From positions 121,088,148 to 121,152,147 of the forward strand of contig CM071598.1 in NCBI GenBank assembly GCA_036435485.1: a stretch of DNA of 64,000 nucleotides. Reading direction: 5' to 3'. Made by a program: the position numbers and the translations under genes. The notes beneath the pieces were generated by a model that was not told the origin of the DNA, made no database searches, and saw only the letters and a program-made list of their open reading frames with translations. Shown here piece after piece: positions 46,921 through 57,930 of this stretch; the first letter of the stretch is position 1; each line of letters opens with the position of its first letter. Origin of the DNA: Saposhnikovia divaricata (taxonomy: Eukaryota; Streptophyta; Magnoliopsida; Apiales; Apiaceae).

Positions 46921-49189
46921 TACATGTTTAATAGATAATCTGGTGAATATGTGATTCACACGATCTGCATATAGAATTATCAGTTCTGGTTTTTTATTTT
47001 TCGTGAACCCTAACCCTACTACATGTTTCATGCGTAAAAGGGTGCTACTGTGATTCCTGTTTTGCTTGAGTCTTCGATCTGTTGCAACCTGCTGTGTATT
47101 AATGAGATTAAAACATGACTTAAACGACATGAAACTAGTCGATGAACATGATTCAGAGTGATAATCAGTTCTTCATGTTTACGTAAGTATAAACATATAC
47201 ATACAAACGGGTTCATATATAGTATGCTACTGTGATTCGACTTTGTTGTTTTGTCTGCGATCTGTTGCATCTGATTCGTTTTAATAAGCTATAAACGATA
47301 CTTAAACTTCTGGAAACCAGTTGATGATCATGTTTTTAGTTAATGCATTCACATGTATATATATACATGTTCATACGTGATTATACATATTAAGTTTTGA
47401 TTTTAATTCATTCATGAATCGGTGATGATTGACTGTGATGTTACTGCTATAGTAATCGTAGGACTGTATTCAGAATTAAGAATCAAAATCGAGTGTAAAT
47501 TTTGATGAACACGAACTGGGTTTTCTGGAAAATCTGCAGAAAAATTTCATGTAGAGGTGATGCGCATACTGAGTATGCGCATCTGCTAGGGTTTCGGTCA
47601 TACACGCATACGAAGAATGCGTGTCTGATTAAATTAATTGATTAGTCATATGCGCATACTAGAGATGCGTATCTGCTATTTTTATATTAAAAAAAAAAAA
47701 AAAATTCAGCCAGGTTTTGCATGCTAAGATTAAATTATAAATGTTAATGTTTAACTTGGAGTATGCAAAATTTTATTAATTAGTAATTTTGATTACTAGA
47801 TTAATTTTTAATTAAAGTGCGTAAATTTTATTATTTATGATTTGATCATATTTAATTTAAGTTGTATAAAATTGTGATTATACAATATGTGATGCTTTTA
47901 ATTGCTATGTGAGCATGATGCATGGTTATGGCCCCAAGACCTAGTTTTCAATTTATTTTATTAATTTTAATTTATGGTTTGTAATAATTAAATACGACTT
48001 GCATGTCGTTTTTCTTTTTGTAATTATTTTATCTCGAATGCAACTCGAGTTCTTTTGTAATTTGTTTCAAGAGAGGCTTGGAGGCAATCAAGGCAGCTTT
48101 GGAAGCGAAGCAAGAGATTTTGTAATAATTAGTTATTACCACCATAGATTGACCTTGATTTTTCCATTAGCTTGGAAAAATCGCATAGGATTGGGCCATA
48201 ACCATAGCATATTAATTTTTGTGTTGCACTTTACATATAATGTATGTGTAGAGTAGCAAATGTATGCATGTTTTAATTAGATTAATGATGTATGCATGTA
48301 TTAGATACGTCACCCATACCATGCTTGCCATGCTAAACAAGATAAAATCTGTAACGATTCGAGATTTTAAAATAAACAAACGATCATGAGATTTCTGTGT
48401 TTATGAAACACGGAATTAAATACGAATTTTCAATTATTTAGATATGGGGAGATTTTGTCAAAAACAGGTTTTTCCTGTAAGGAAGTTGGGTATTAAGTGA
48501 GGCCACTTGTGACTCCTCCAACAACCTGGAAATCAAACTATTGATGAATATTGATTTGAAGTATTTAATTCAAGGAAAAATATGGAATCTCTTTATGATG
48601 GGATCATGGTCGTTTTAATTCAAAACCCCTTAACAAAATATTAAGTTTTAATCGGATGCTTTCCAGTGAATGAACACTCATTGAATCCTAGATCGATAAG
48701 GGGAATGACTGCCAGTAGCAGGGGACTCCTGTCTATCGTGGTGAGATGTGACGAATATAAGCGGTTACATTCGACCGTTGTATCATTGGGTTTAACTTAA
48801 CTAAGTCGTCATAATAAGGTGAAAAATAAACGGTTATATTCAATTATTATGAACTTAGAAGCATAGAGTTTGGTTCAAAAATCTATTAGATAGACAAGAA
48901 CAATTGTTGTTCACCAAACTATCCAAGAATTATATATGATATAATTGACAACTGTTGTCTACCTAAATAATCATGTTTTAAGGACTACCAGTGGTTGACT
49001 TAGGATATGACGAAATATGGATCTTGGCTCACTAGAAAGATTTATGGGATATTCTTTCCGATTTAATAGTAAGGGCTATTAATTTGATAAAAATAGTGGG
49101 AGATATATTAGGAATATGTCATAATCACTTGAACATAATTAATGTAACAATCTAACTTATCTTATGCATTTTATCATTGTAGAAAACAA
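46921..49189 (+). other. Long untranslated leader of the copia element
   Basis: 2.27 kb without a gag frame. It holds an imperfect tandem repeat of about 185 bp (47040 onward and 47222 onward, each with GCTACTGTGATTC then CGATCTGTTGCA). It also holds three GCGCATAC-type hairpins (47559-47660) and a poly-A run (47689-47704). Confidence 0.8.
47559..47673 (+). other. Cluster of three palindromes in the copia leader
   Basis: First: GATGCGCATACT, one base, AGTATGCGCATC (47559-47583), perfect. Second: ACACGCAT, seven bases, ATGCGTGT (47602-47624). Third: imperfect, around ATATGCGCAT and ATGCGTAT (47649-47672). An adenine run follows. The RNA would form strong hairpins. Confidence 0.8.
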
Positions 49190-50370
49190 ATGGCACAAAA
49201 CACAAACTCTCTATCCGTTCGATCAATCCTTGAGAAGGATAGATTGAAGGAGGATCTGAGGAAGAAGAATGCTCAACAAGCTTCTACTTCAGGAATATAT
49301 GTTATAGAAGTCAATCTGTCTACTTCTACATCTTGGGTATTAGATACTGGATGTGCATCTCACATTTGTATAAATGTGCAGGAACTGCAAAGAAGTTGGA
49401 CTTTGGCTAAGGGAGAAGTGGACCTACGAGTAGGCAATGGAGCAAGAGTTGCTGCTTTAGCCGTAGGAACTTATTATTTATCTTTGCCCTCTGGGCTTTT
49501 CTTAGAACTTGAAGACTGTTATTACGTGCCTGCAATTCGCAGAAACATTATTTATGTTTCTTGTTTGGACAAGAAAGGTTTTTCGTTTATAATAAAGAAC
49601 AATAGTTGCTCTTTTGCTTTAAATGATTTAACCTATGGTGTTGCGCGTTTATTTAATGGTTTATATGTTCTTGATTTAGATAATCCTGTCTGTAACATAG
49701 AAAACAAACGACTTAAAGTTAATGACTCAAATCAAACATACCTTTGGCATTGTCGTCTAGGCCATATAAATGAGAAACGCATTTCCAAATTACATAAAGA
49801 TGGATACTTGGATAAGTTTGATTTTGAATCATACGAAAAATGCGAATCTTGTTTGCTTGGAAAGATGACTAAAGCCCCTTTTACTGGTAAGGGTCAAAGG
49901 GCCACTGAACGTTTGGAGCTAATACATAGTGATGTATGTGGCCCAATACGTGTGATGGCTAGAGGAGGCTACTACTACTTCATAACATTTACTGATGACT
50001 TCAGTAGATATGGATATGTATATCTTATGAAGAACAAATCCGATTCTTTTGAAAAATTCAAAGAATACAAGGCTGAAGTAGAGAAGCAAATAGGCGGAGG
50101 TGCAAGTATTAAAATCTTACGATCCGATCGTGGGGGTGAATACTTAAGCACCGAATTTAAAGAGTATTTAAAGGAGTGTGGTATTGTATCACAACTCACT
50201 CCGCCAGGTACACCTCAATGGAATGGAGTTTCACAGAGGAGAAATCGTACCCTGTTAGACATGGTACGATCGATGATGAGTCATGCAGATCTTCCAATAA
50301 GTTTCTGGGGTTATGCTCTAGAAACAGCAGCTTTCACACTTAACCGTGTTCCAACTAAGAAGGTTAAAAA
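49190..50370 (+). pseudogene. Copia protease and integrase with a deleted gag
   Basis: The ORF starts MAQNTNSLSVRSILEKD, the usual N-terminus of this copia group, then jumps to a lysine-rich linker and STSGIYVIEVN just before the protease. The capsid and CCHC knuckle are absent, with the frame kept. Domains: protease WVLDTGCASHIC, pre-integrase LWHCRLGHINEKR with CESC, integrase HSDVCG, RSDRGGEY and NGVSQRRN. The third catalytic residue is Gln (CAG) where Glu is invariant in the DDE family. The frame breaks in an A-rich run near 50366; after it the usual PYEIWEEKR sequence continues one frame over. Cannot integrate by itself. Confidence 0.92.
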
Positions 50371-52392
50371 AGACTCCATATGAGATATGGGAGGAGAAGC
50401 GGTCAAGCATGAACTTTATGAAAGTTTGGGGATGCAAGGCGTTTGTAAAACGTCAAGTATCTGACAAGCTTGGACCCAAATCCGAAGAGTGCAATTTTGT
50501 GGGATACCCTTAAGAAACAAAGGCGTATTATTTTTATAGTCCTTCTGAGCAGAAAGTGTTCATTGCTCGAGATGCTGTTTTCATGGAAAGAGATTTTTTT
50601 TTCCAAAAGAAACAGTGGGAGGACTATAGATCTCGATGAAGATCGAGAACCACAAAATAGCACAGAACCTGAGGTGGAACAAGAGCAGAATAACGATAAT
50701 GCTCAAGAAACACAGGTTGTTCGTAGATCAAGTAGGATTCGCCATGAGCCAGAGAGATATTATGGATTTCTCCTGACTCAAGGTGGTGATGTGATGCTTG
50801 TAGATAATGATGAGCCTCTCACCTACAAGGATGCTATGAATAGTCCAGATTCTGAGAGATGGCTGGAAGCCATGAAATCTGAGATGGATTCCATGTATAA
50901 AAACAAAGTATGGACTTTGGTTGCACCACCTGATGGGGTTAAACCCATAGAGTGCAATTGGGTTTTCAAGAAGAAAACTGACATGGATGGAAATTTACAA
51001 ACCTACAAAGCAAGACTGGTGGCGAAAGGTTTCAAGCAAATTCATGGTATTGACTATGATGAAACTTTCTCACCGGTAGCTATGGTTAAATCCATCAGGA
51101 TTTTGCTTGCGATAGCGGCTTATTATGACTATGAAATCTGGCAAATGGATGTCAAGACTGCTTTCTTAAATGGAAGCTTAGAAGAGGATGTGTACATGAC
51201 ACAACCTGAGGGTTTTGTCGATCCAAAGTTTGCTAGAATGGTTTGTAAGTTGCTACGATCTATTTATGGATTGAAGCAGGCCTCAAGGAGGTGGAACATC
51301 CGTTTTGATGAAACAGTCAAAGAGTTTGGCTTCAAACAAAATGAGGATGAGCCGTGTGTTTACAAGAAGGTTAGTGGGAGCCATGTGGCATTCCTAGTAT
51401 TATATGTGGATGACATATTACTAATAGGGAATGACATTCCTTCTCTACAAGCTGTGAAGACTTGGTTGGGAAAAAGTTTCTCGATGAAAGACTTAGGCGA
51501 TGCTACCTATATCTTAGGGATCAGGATTTATAGGGATAGATCTAAAAGATTAATCGGCCTAAGTCAGAGTACATACATTGACAAAGTATTGCATCGTTTT
51601 GGAATGCAAGAGGCAAAAAGGGGCTTTGTCCCGGTGTCTCATGGGATAGTGATCTCAAAGGAAAACTGTCCTAAATCATCAGATGATAAGGACCGTATGA
51701 GTAAAGTACCATATGCTTCGACAATTGGTTCTATAATGTATGCAATGATATGTACTTGTCCTGATGTCTCGTATGCTTTAAGCATGACGAGCAGGTACCA
51801 GTCTAATCCAGGTGAGGGTCACTGGACAGCAGTCAAGAATATTCTTAAGTACCTTAAACGGACTAAAGATTCGTTCTTGATATACGGAGGAGATGAGAAG
51901 CTGGTCGTAAAAGGTTACACTGATGCTAGTTTCCAGACAGATAGGGACGATTATGTGTCCCAGTCTGGATTCGTGTTTTGTCTAAATGGAGGTGCTGTAA
52001 GCTGGAAAAGTTCGAAGCAAGAGACAGTAGCTGATTCTACAATGGAAGCTGAGTATATTGCCGCCAGTGAAGCAGCCAAAGAGGCTGTTTGGATTCGGAA
52101 ATTTATTACCGGACTTGGTGTGGTTCCGTCGATCGTAGATCCAGTTGATCTGTATTGCGATAACAATGGAGCCATTGCGCAGGCTAAGGAACCAAGGTCC
52201 CATTCCAAGGCAAAGCATATACTTAGAAGATATCATCTTCTTCGAGAGATAAACGAGAGAGGAGATATACATATATGTAAAGTGCATACCAATGATAATG
52301 TTGCGGACCCACTGACCAAGGCTTTGTCGCAGCAGAAGCACGAAGGTCATACTAGTTCCATGGGTATTAGATACATGGGTGATTGGCTCTAG
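50371..52392 (+). pseudogene. Copia reverse transcriptase and RNase H
   Basis: The linker after the integrase (YEIWEEKRSSMNFMKVWGC) is in a shifted frame with TAA at about 50511. A second frame change near 50610 restores the frame that runs open to the stop at 52390-52392. Motifs: RRSSRIRHEPERYYGF, NWVFKKKTDMDG, QMDVKTAFLNGSLEEDVYM, the catalytic YVDD (51403-51414), then RNase H (GYTDASFQTDRDD, LYCDNNGAI, VADPLTKAL). From about 50630 it is intact. A first Met at 50470 would give about 50 out-of-frame residues and is not the real start. Confidence 0.93.
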
Positions 52393-52395
52393 TGC

Positions 52396-52406
52396 AAGTG
52401 GGAGAT
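52396..52406 (+). other. Polypurine tract of the copia element
   Basis: AAGTGGGAGAT directly before the LTR start TGTTAGTG. Confidence 0.85.
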
Positions 52407-53934
52407 TGTTAGTGTAGGTGCCCTAGAGGCAATACATTGGTTCTTTTAAATAAACCTTATGTCATTTGATTATTAAATAAATGTATTTATTATGACTCGA
52501 ATTACTGCGATATTTGTTAGCATAATAAATGTCCTTAGAATAATGATACACATTATATAGTTTAAGTTTACAACTTGAATTTGAGATTATATAATATCAT
52601 ATTCTTAATGGTCCCTAGTCGAGTATTATTATACAGGACAATAATAATACATAAATAGACTAGTATGTTTTTGACTGATAACCACATCTCATTGGTTATA
52701 AGTATGGAGATACTAAAGTCAATACATAGGTACATGTAGGGTACATGGTACTGGACAGACCCACCGTGAGATTCTTCATGTTAATTAAGTCATAAGAAAG
52801 ACTCACAGTGATAATGGTGTAATGATCCTTTGACTTGAGATCATTATATTTCTATACGAGGATAATATACTTTGACTACATTAAAAGTTACCTTTGACCG
52901 GGTAATGATAAAAGTGGACATCGGGTATATTGTGAATCGTATGAGAAATATGAATGATAGATAAAGGATTTAACCCTCCTATTATTAGGAGAGATATTAT
53001 TGGCCTCTTGATTGAGTGAGACTATAAAATGCATGGCCGTGCTCAAATAATGATTTGTTATTAATAGTCTACTCATGGATCAAGTAAACCCGGATTAAAT
53101 TATGAAGAGGATGACAATAAACATGCCTCGAGTTTAATCTATAATATTTGGTTAAAGGGATTATATTACACGGGAACATTAATCACAAAAGGTTTATCGA
53201 ATCACGATTTAATTATTATTTAAATGGGTAGCAATGATGTATTACTAGATACCGCTCATTGTTTATAATTTTATTGGAGAATAAAATTATTGCCAAAATA
53301 AATAATAACCTACAGGGTCACACACATAGAACATTTTAAAGGAAGAATTAGTTTAAATTATGAATTTAAATTAATTAATGATAAGTTTTATTTTATTATA
53401 TTAATTAAGTGTGACTTAATTAAGCTATAATAAAATACAAAGATATATGAGATATGATTTTAATAATTAAGTTTGACTTAATTATTTATTTGAATAATAG
53501 AATTAGATTTTATTATTTAATTAAATCATATTTGGGCTAGGTTTTTGGCAAGGGTTCTTGGCTTTACACTATCCTATATATAAAGATATGGGGTAAAGGA
53601 TTTAATAAAAAAAACGTGAAAAATTCAGTAGAGCCGCATCCCAAAACCAAAACCCTAAAAACTAGATCTTATAATTTCATTGGAGGCTAGTACCTCCCTT
53701 CCGAACAAGAATCGTTCTTGGAGTGTTCGTGTGGATACCGTAGAGGAGGCTTCGAAGAGGAGCACTCAACAATCGTGAAAAGCTAGGATCTCTAATTGAC
53801 ATCCATAATCGTAAAGCTTCAAAAGGTATTTTTCTTACTACCATGATTATTCTAGCATTAAACATGGATCCCGGGCTTGGAATTCGATTTAATTTTACTG
53901 TTTCCGTTGCGTTTTTGATGCTCGAATTCCAACA
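52407..53934 (+). repeat. 3' LTR of the copia element (1528 bp)
   Basis: Same length and almost the same sequence as 45380-46907. Ends CCAACA, then GTCCC target duplication and return to element B leader. Confidence 0.96.
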
Positions 53935-54256
53935 GTCCCGCCCAAGGTGATGTGACGGATGCCTCGGATGGAGCAGGAGAAGGCCCGCCTGAGATAGGTG
54001 GTAGAGAGGATGGCCAATCTGCCGAAGGTGGAGGACTAGGATTACGCCATGCATCAGGCGGTGGGGGAACACATGCTGGCCATGGTGGCCATTCACTAGC
54101 TGGTGGAGGCTCCCTAATATGTACAGGTGTAGAAACATGCTCAGCTGGTAAAACAGGATCATCCCGAGGTCCAGTGAATGCAATAGGAGAAGAAGAAGGA
54201 GGAGCAGAACTCGAGTCATGATGACTGCGACCCTGATGCTGCATTAATGACAACAA
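53935..54256 (-). pseudogene. 5' part of an extra proline-rich ORF in the element B leader
   Basis: Minus-strand frame from ATG at 54256 (MLSLMQHQGRSHHDSS). It is rich in Pro, Ser and Trp: REPPPASEWPPWPACVPPPP, then more PPP and WPSS runs. It is interrupted by the copia element after SVTSPWAG and resumes at 45374-45223, giving a 157-codon frame before interruption. It lies between primer site and gag, where most gypsy elements have only untranslated leader. I do not recognise a domain. It might be a chance GC-rich frame; the conserved frame across the insertion argues mildly for a real ORF. Confidence 0.6.
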
Positions 54257-54446
54257 TTGTCATAAAACAAGGTTATAAAAATAAATCCATAACTTTCTAC
54301 ACACTGGTCCCAAGTTAAGACTGTCCCAACAATCATAACTCAACTCTTTATGAGTTTACGTTCACGTGATCTTTATCCTAAGTCATTTACCTAATCGATA
54401 ATTCTAATTCATTTACCTATTCTTGTTTTATTTGCCAAAACCTGTG

Positions 54447-54458
54447 GCTCTGATACCA
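54447..54458 (-). other. Primer-binding site of element B
   Basis: The minus strand reads TGGTATCAGAGC three bases inside the LTR end (GGCTGTCACA), complementary to initiator Met tRNA. Confidence 0.94.
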
Positions 54459-54461
54459 ACC

Positions 54462-57400
54462 TGTGACAGCCCGGAAACCCGGTGTCACTAACTAGCAGCA
54501 TGCATTGACAGGTAATATAAAATAAAGAGACACTTTCACAAGTCAGGATCTTTTCACAAGTTTTGGCTTTATAAAACAAGAACCTACATTCAGTTATTAC
54601 AAACCTTAATACAACTAGTCCCAAAAGTCTATCCGAATACATTACCAGTTTAAGTTTTAGAAATACTATTACACTCAGAAATCCCCCTTAGTCCCAGGAG
54701 ACTACCTGACGCTGTCGCTCCGCCATCCTATGCAAATAGGCTCTCCCTCTCATACCAGGATATCTCCTAGAAGAAGAGCGCCCACGATCCATCACTAACT
54801 GTCTGTAGGTTAAAGAGTAAAGCAAGGTGAGCGAAGAAAGCTCAGCAAGTAATAGTATATATATATATCAGCAGGTTATAAAACAGATGGTATAAAAAAA
54901 ACATGAATAATAAAGCAGATATTATATTGACAATTTAAATCACAAAGCATGTATTTAAACTGTAGAATATTTTTATCGCAGGAGGACATTTTATTTAAAA
55001 CTTTTGTTCAGGAAAAATTTAGACTAATGTCTCAAACTGTAGATAGTTGGAATTATTAGACGCTTTTCTCAAAGTCTAAGTTGGTGATCAGCCACTTAGA
55101 CCCGGAACCTCTGCACTATGCATTGGCTCCTAAAATAATCAATCCGGATATATAAAGCACTTATTGACCATGGCTTTATAAAATGCTGGGCCGGCGTCAC
55201 CCGGTCCTCTTACGCTAATCTGGCGACATCTTAGGCCTATTCTCAGGGTGCTGGGCCGACGTCACGGTCCTCTTACGCAGTCATTCCAACATCTATGTGA
55301 AAATATGGAATTATCTCGTAAAATATTTTTATATCTGCTTAACTGTGTGAATCTAATGTTAAGAACACACATATATACTCAATTATGTGTGTATCTCCCA
55401 ATTAAGATAACACCTTCACTATATCATTATCCCTGGATCATTTATAAAATATCTCGACTGAAAAGGAAATTTTCCTGTATTTAGCAGCATGGGTTTTTGC
55501 AGTAGACAATAACAATATGATTTAAGAATCATGCTTATATCATAATTTAATATAAGTCACTTGAATGATAAGTGAGGATAGTAGCACTTGCCTGGTAGTA
55601 GCAGTAGCAGTAGTACTGGATGAAATAAAAGGAAACCTAGTGTAACCGATCACCTGATGTCTCCCTACTATGAAACCCTAAAACATAAAATTAATGCCAC
55701 ATTAGTCGTCTAATTAGTTGCATTAACTAATATAGCTGACTACTGCATCCCTAAAATCTACCCTTTTGTTACTCATTATTGATATTATAATAATAAGGAA
55801 GTGATAAGCAATTAATTACCACTTAGACTAAACACATAAACACATAATTTAATTAAAGGAAAAGAAAACTACATTTTATTATACCAATCATACATTCTAG
55901 CAGTTAACACATAATTGAATTCAATGTCTTTTGATAAAATATTTTAGCACATAAATAATAATAATAAATAAAGAAATTTACTAATCATATCTAATTAAAT
56001 TTAATTAGATATTTTTATCTCAAAGATAAACCATTTTAAATCCTTTTTAAATAAATGAAATTAATTTAAAATCAATCAACATAATTATCCAATTAATAAC
56101 TAAATTAATTGAGCACTTATCTCAATTAATTATAAATTAAAGCTAATTATATTAAATAAGACTTAAAATTTAAATTTTAAAATAAATAAATAAAATAATT
56201 AGCTAATTAAGTAAATAAGGTAAACAAACAAATAAAGTAAATGTTAATAAATAAAATAAATAACCACATAACAGTAGAGTAAAAAGAAAAGGAAATGTAA
56301 AATATGCAAGTCCATGCCATAATTCACATCACTAATTAGATTATCAATGAGTTAATAACACAGCAGGAAAATAAAATGATCAAACATAATGTAGGTCTCA
56401 TGTATTTAAAAAGAGTATAACACAGAGTATAACAGCAACATATATGATTCCTTAGAACTAGCATATAGACCTTGCATGATTTAACAAGTAGATTATCATA
56501 GTCAGAACTTAACACATGAGTATTTAATCTCTCAAAGCCTGGTATAGTGGTATCCCAACAATTTAGGTAATCAAACCAGCTCAAGATTATACCTTTATGA
56601 CATCTAATATGACATACATGCATGAGGATAATTTACACAACAAACACATGCAGACCAGGCTCTCGGCTTCACCGAGTGTTCCCAGCCCTGCCTTGCATTC
56701 AACTATACTCCCACATATCCTGCAGCGACAAACAGACCAGAAAATGAAGGTCATGCAAACAACACACACACCCATCTTCTCCGTACTACTCCCCAGCCAC
56801 GACTCAAACATGACCTACTGTAACTCACAACACAAATTCCATTCTGAATTAATTACAACTTAACCTGACAATAAAGAGTCTGGCAAATGACCACAAAGCC
56901 TAACAAATTCAAACAGCCCAAAACAAACTCACCAAAAATCTAGTTGAAGCCTACTATGGACTCACATCAACACCGAAAGTATTCTAGCACCATCAGTGAA
57001 CTCACAGAAAAATAACTTTGGTGAACAAATCACCAAAATCTCCTACAAACCAATACCATAATGCAAACACAACACTACTGTGAACAACTCAAAGACAGTC
57101 TAAAAATCCGGCTAAAACAAGAGATTCTCCAGCGAACCACAAGACTCGGTTTTTAAAACTTAAACACATAAATTTCGGGAGAAAAAAAAAAAGCAAAGTA
57201 CACACACCCCATAGCTGCCCAGGACAATCTAATAACAACCTTTTATGTCAACAAACAATCATATAAATCATTGAAACAACCAAAATTCATATAAAATTTA
57301 ATATGAACTTGATTGCATATAAAGACTATTATAATAGTATCAAATTCCGGATTAAATACTCAAAAATTGAATTTGAATGAATTTGAGGGTTACCAATTTT

Positions 57401-57925
57401 ATTGAATTCTGGGGTTGTGCAGAGTGCTAATGAGGCTTGGTTCTGACTATCTTGCTCCTAAACCGTGTGGAGGTGGCTGTACTAGTGTATGTGTGTGTTT
57501 TGGAGTGGTGGTGATGAGTGTTGAAGGAGGCAGGGATGACGGTCTGGGCTTCAAAACCAGCGTGGAGATGACTGCAAGTGTGGTGGTGTGCGGGTGTGTG
57601 ACAGGATGGCGGTGGTTGTGTGTGAAGAAGAAGAGAAAAGAGAGATTAGGAGGGAGGCTAGAGATATTGATAGAAAGAAAAGAGAGAGAGAAATGAAAGA
57701 ACAAGGTAAAGGAAGATGAGCAGGGGAAATTATTGAGGTGTTCAGATAGAGAACACTAATTTCAAGACACCGCCTCAACTTGAAAAAATCTATTGTAAGC
57801 CGGGAATATCGATCTTAGAATTATTTAAGCAGGTAAAATTGAAATTAAAAATTTTCGCAATAATTAATAAAAATCATTTATAAAATTTTAAATAATCTAA
57901 ACTAATAAAAATGCCGATCGTTACA
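54462..57925 (-). repeat. 5' LTR of element B (3464 bp, with a 0.5-kb deletion)
   Basis: Plus-strand ends are TGTGACAGCCCGG and CGATCGTTACA. Aligns with 33142-40094 except for the CACTA insertion in the partner and the absence of partner bases 39571-40085, which lie close to the outer U3 end. CCG is shared at the deletion joint. It has a shorter AT run near 54856. Confidence 0.94.
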
Positions 57926-57930
57926 GTGAC

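Larger units (their letters stand above)
45380..53934 (+). mobile_element. Ty1/copia retrotransposon, 8555 bp, recent, gag-deleted
   Basis: Flanked by GTCCC at 45375-45379 and 53935-53939. Both LTRs are 1528 bp with about three differences (for example near 45590/52609, 45680/52700 and 46847/53868), so the insertion is young. It has a primer site, a 2.3-kb leader, a pol open in pieces and a polypurine tract. It lies in the leader of element B, in the opposite orientation. Gag is missing and pol has two frameshifts and a stop. Confidence 0.96.
33142..57925 (-). mobile_element. Element B: Tekay/Del-like Ty3/gypsy chromovirus
   Basis: Flanked by GTGAC at 33137-33141 and 57926-57930. On the minus strand: 5' LTR 57925-54462, primer site, leader with an extra ORF, gag, protease-RT-RNase H-integrase-chromodomain, polypurine tract, 3' LTR 40094-33142. 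A CACTA element lies in the 3' LTR and a copia element in the leader. Removing both leaves roughly 13 kb. The LTRs are close, about one to two differences per 100 bp in the stretches compared. Inactivated by two stops and a frameshift. Confidence 0.94.

Noticed and set aside
50470..50610. Apparent N-terminus of the copia RT ORF
   Set aside because: The first 50 residues are out of frame with the real polyprotein, which is shifted there.
53952..54221. Gly-rich plus-strand ORF of 89 codons
   Set aside because: It is the reverse of the proline-rich ORF in element B and lies against the direction of the element.
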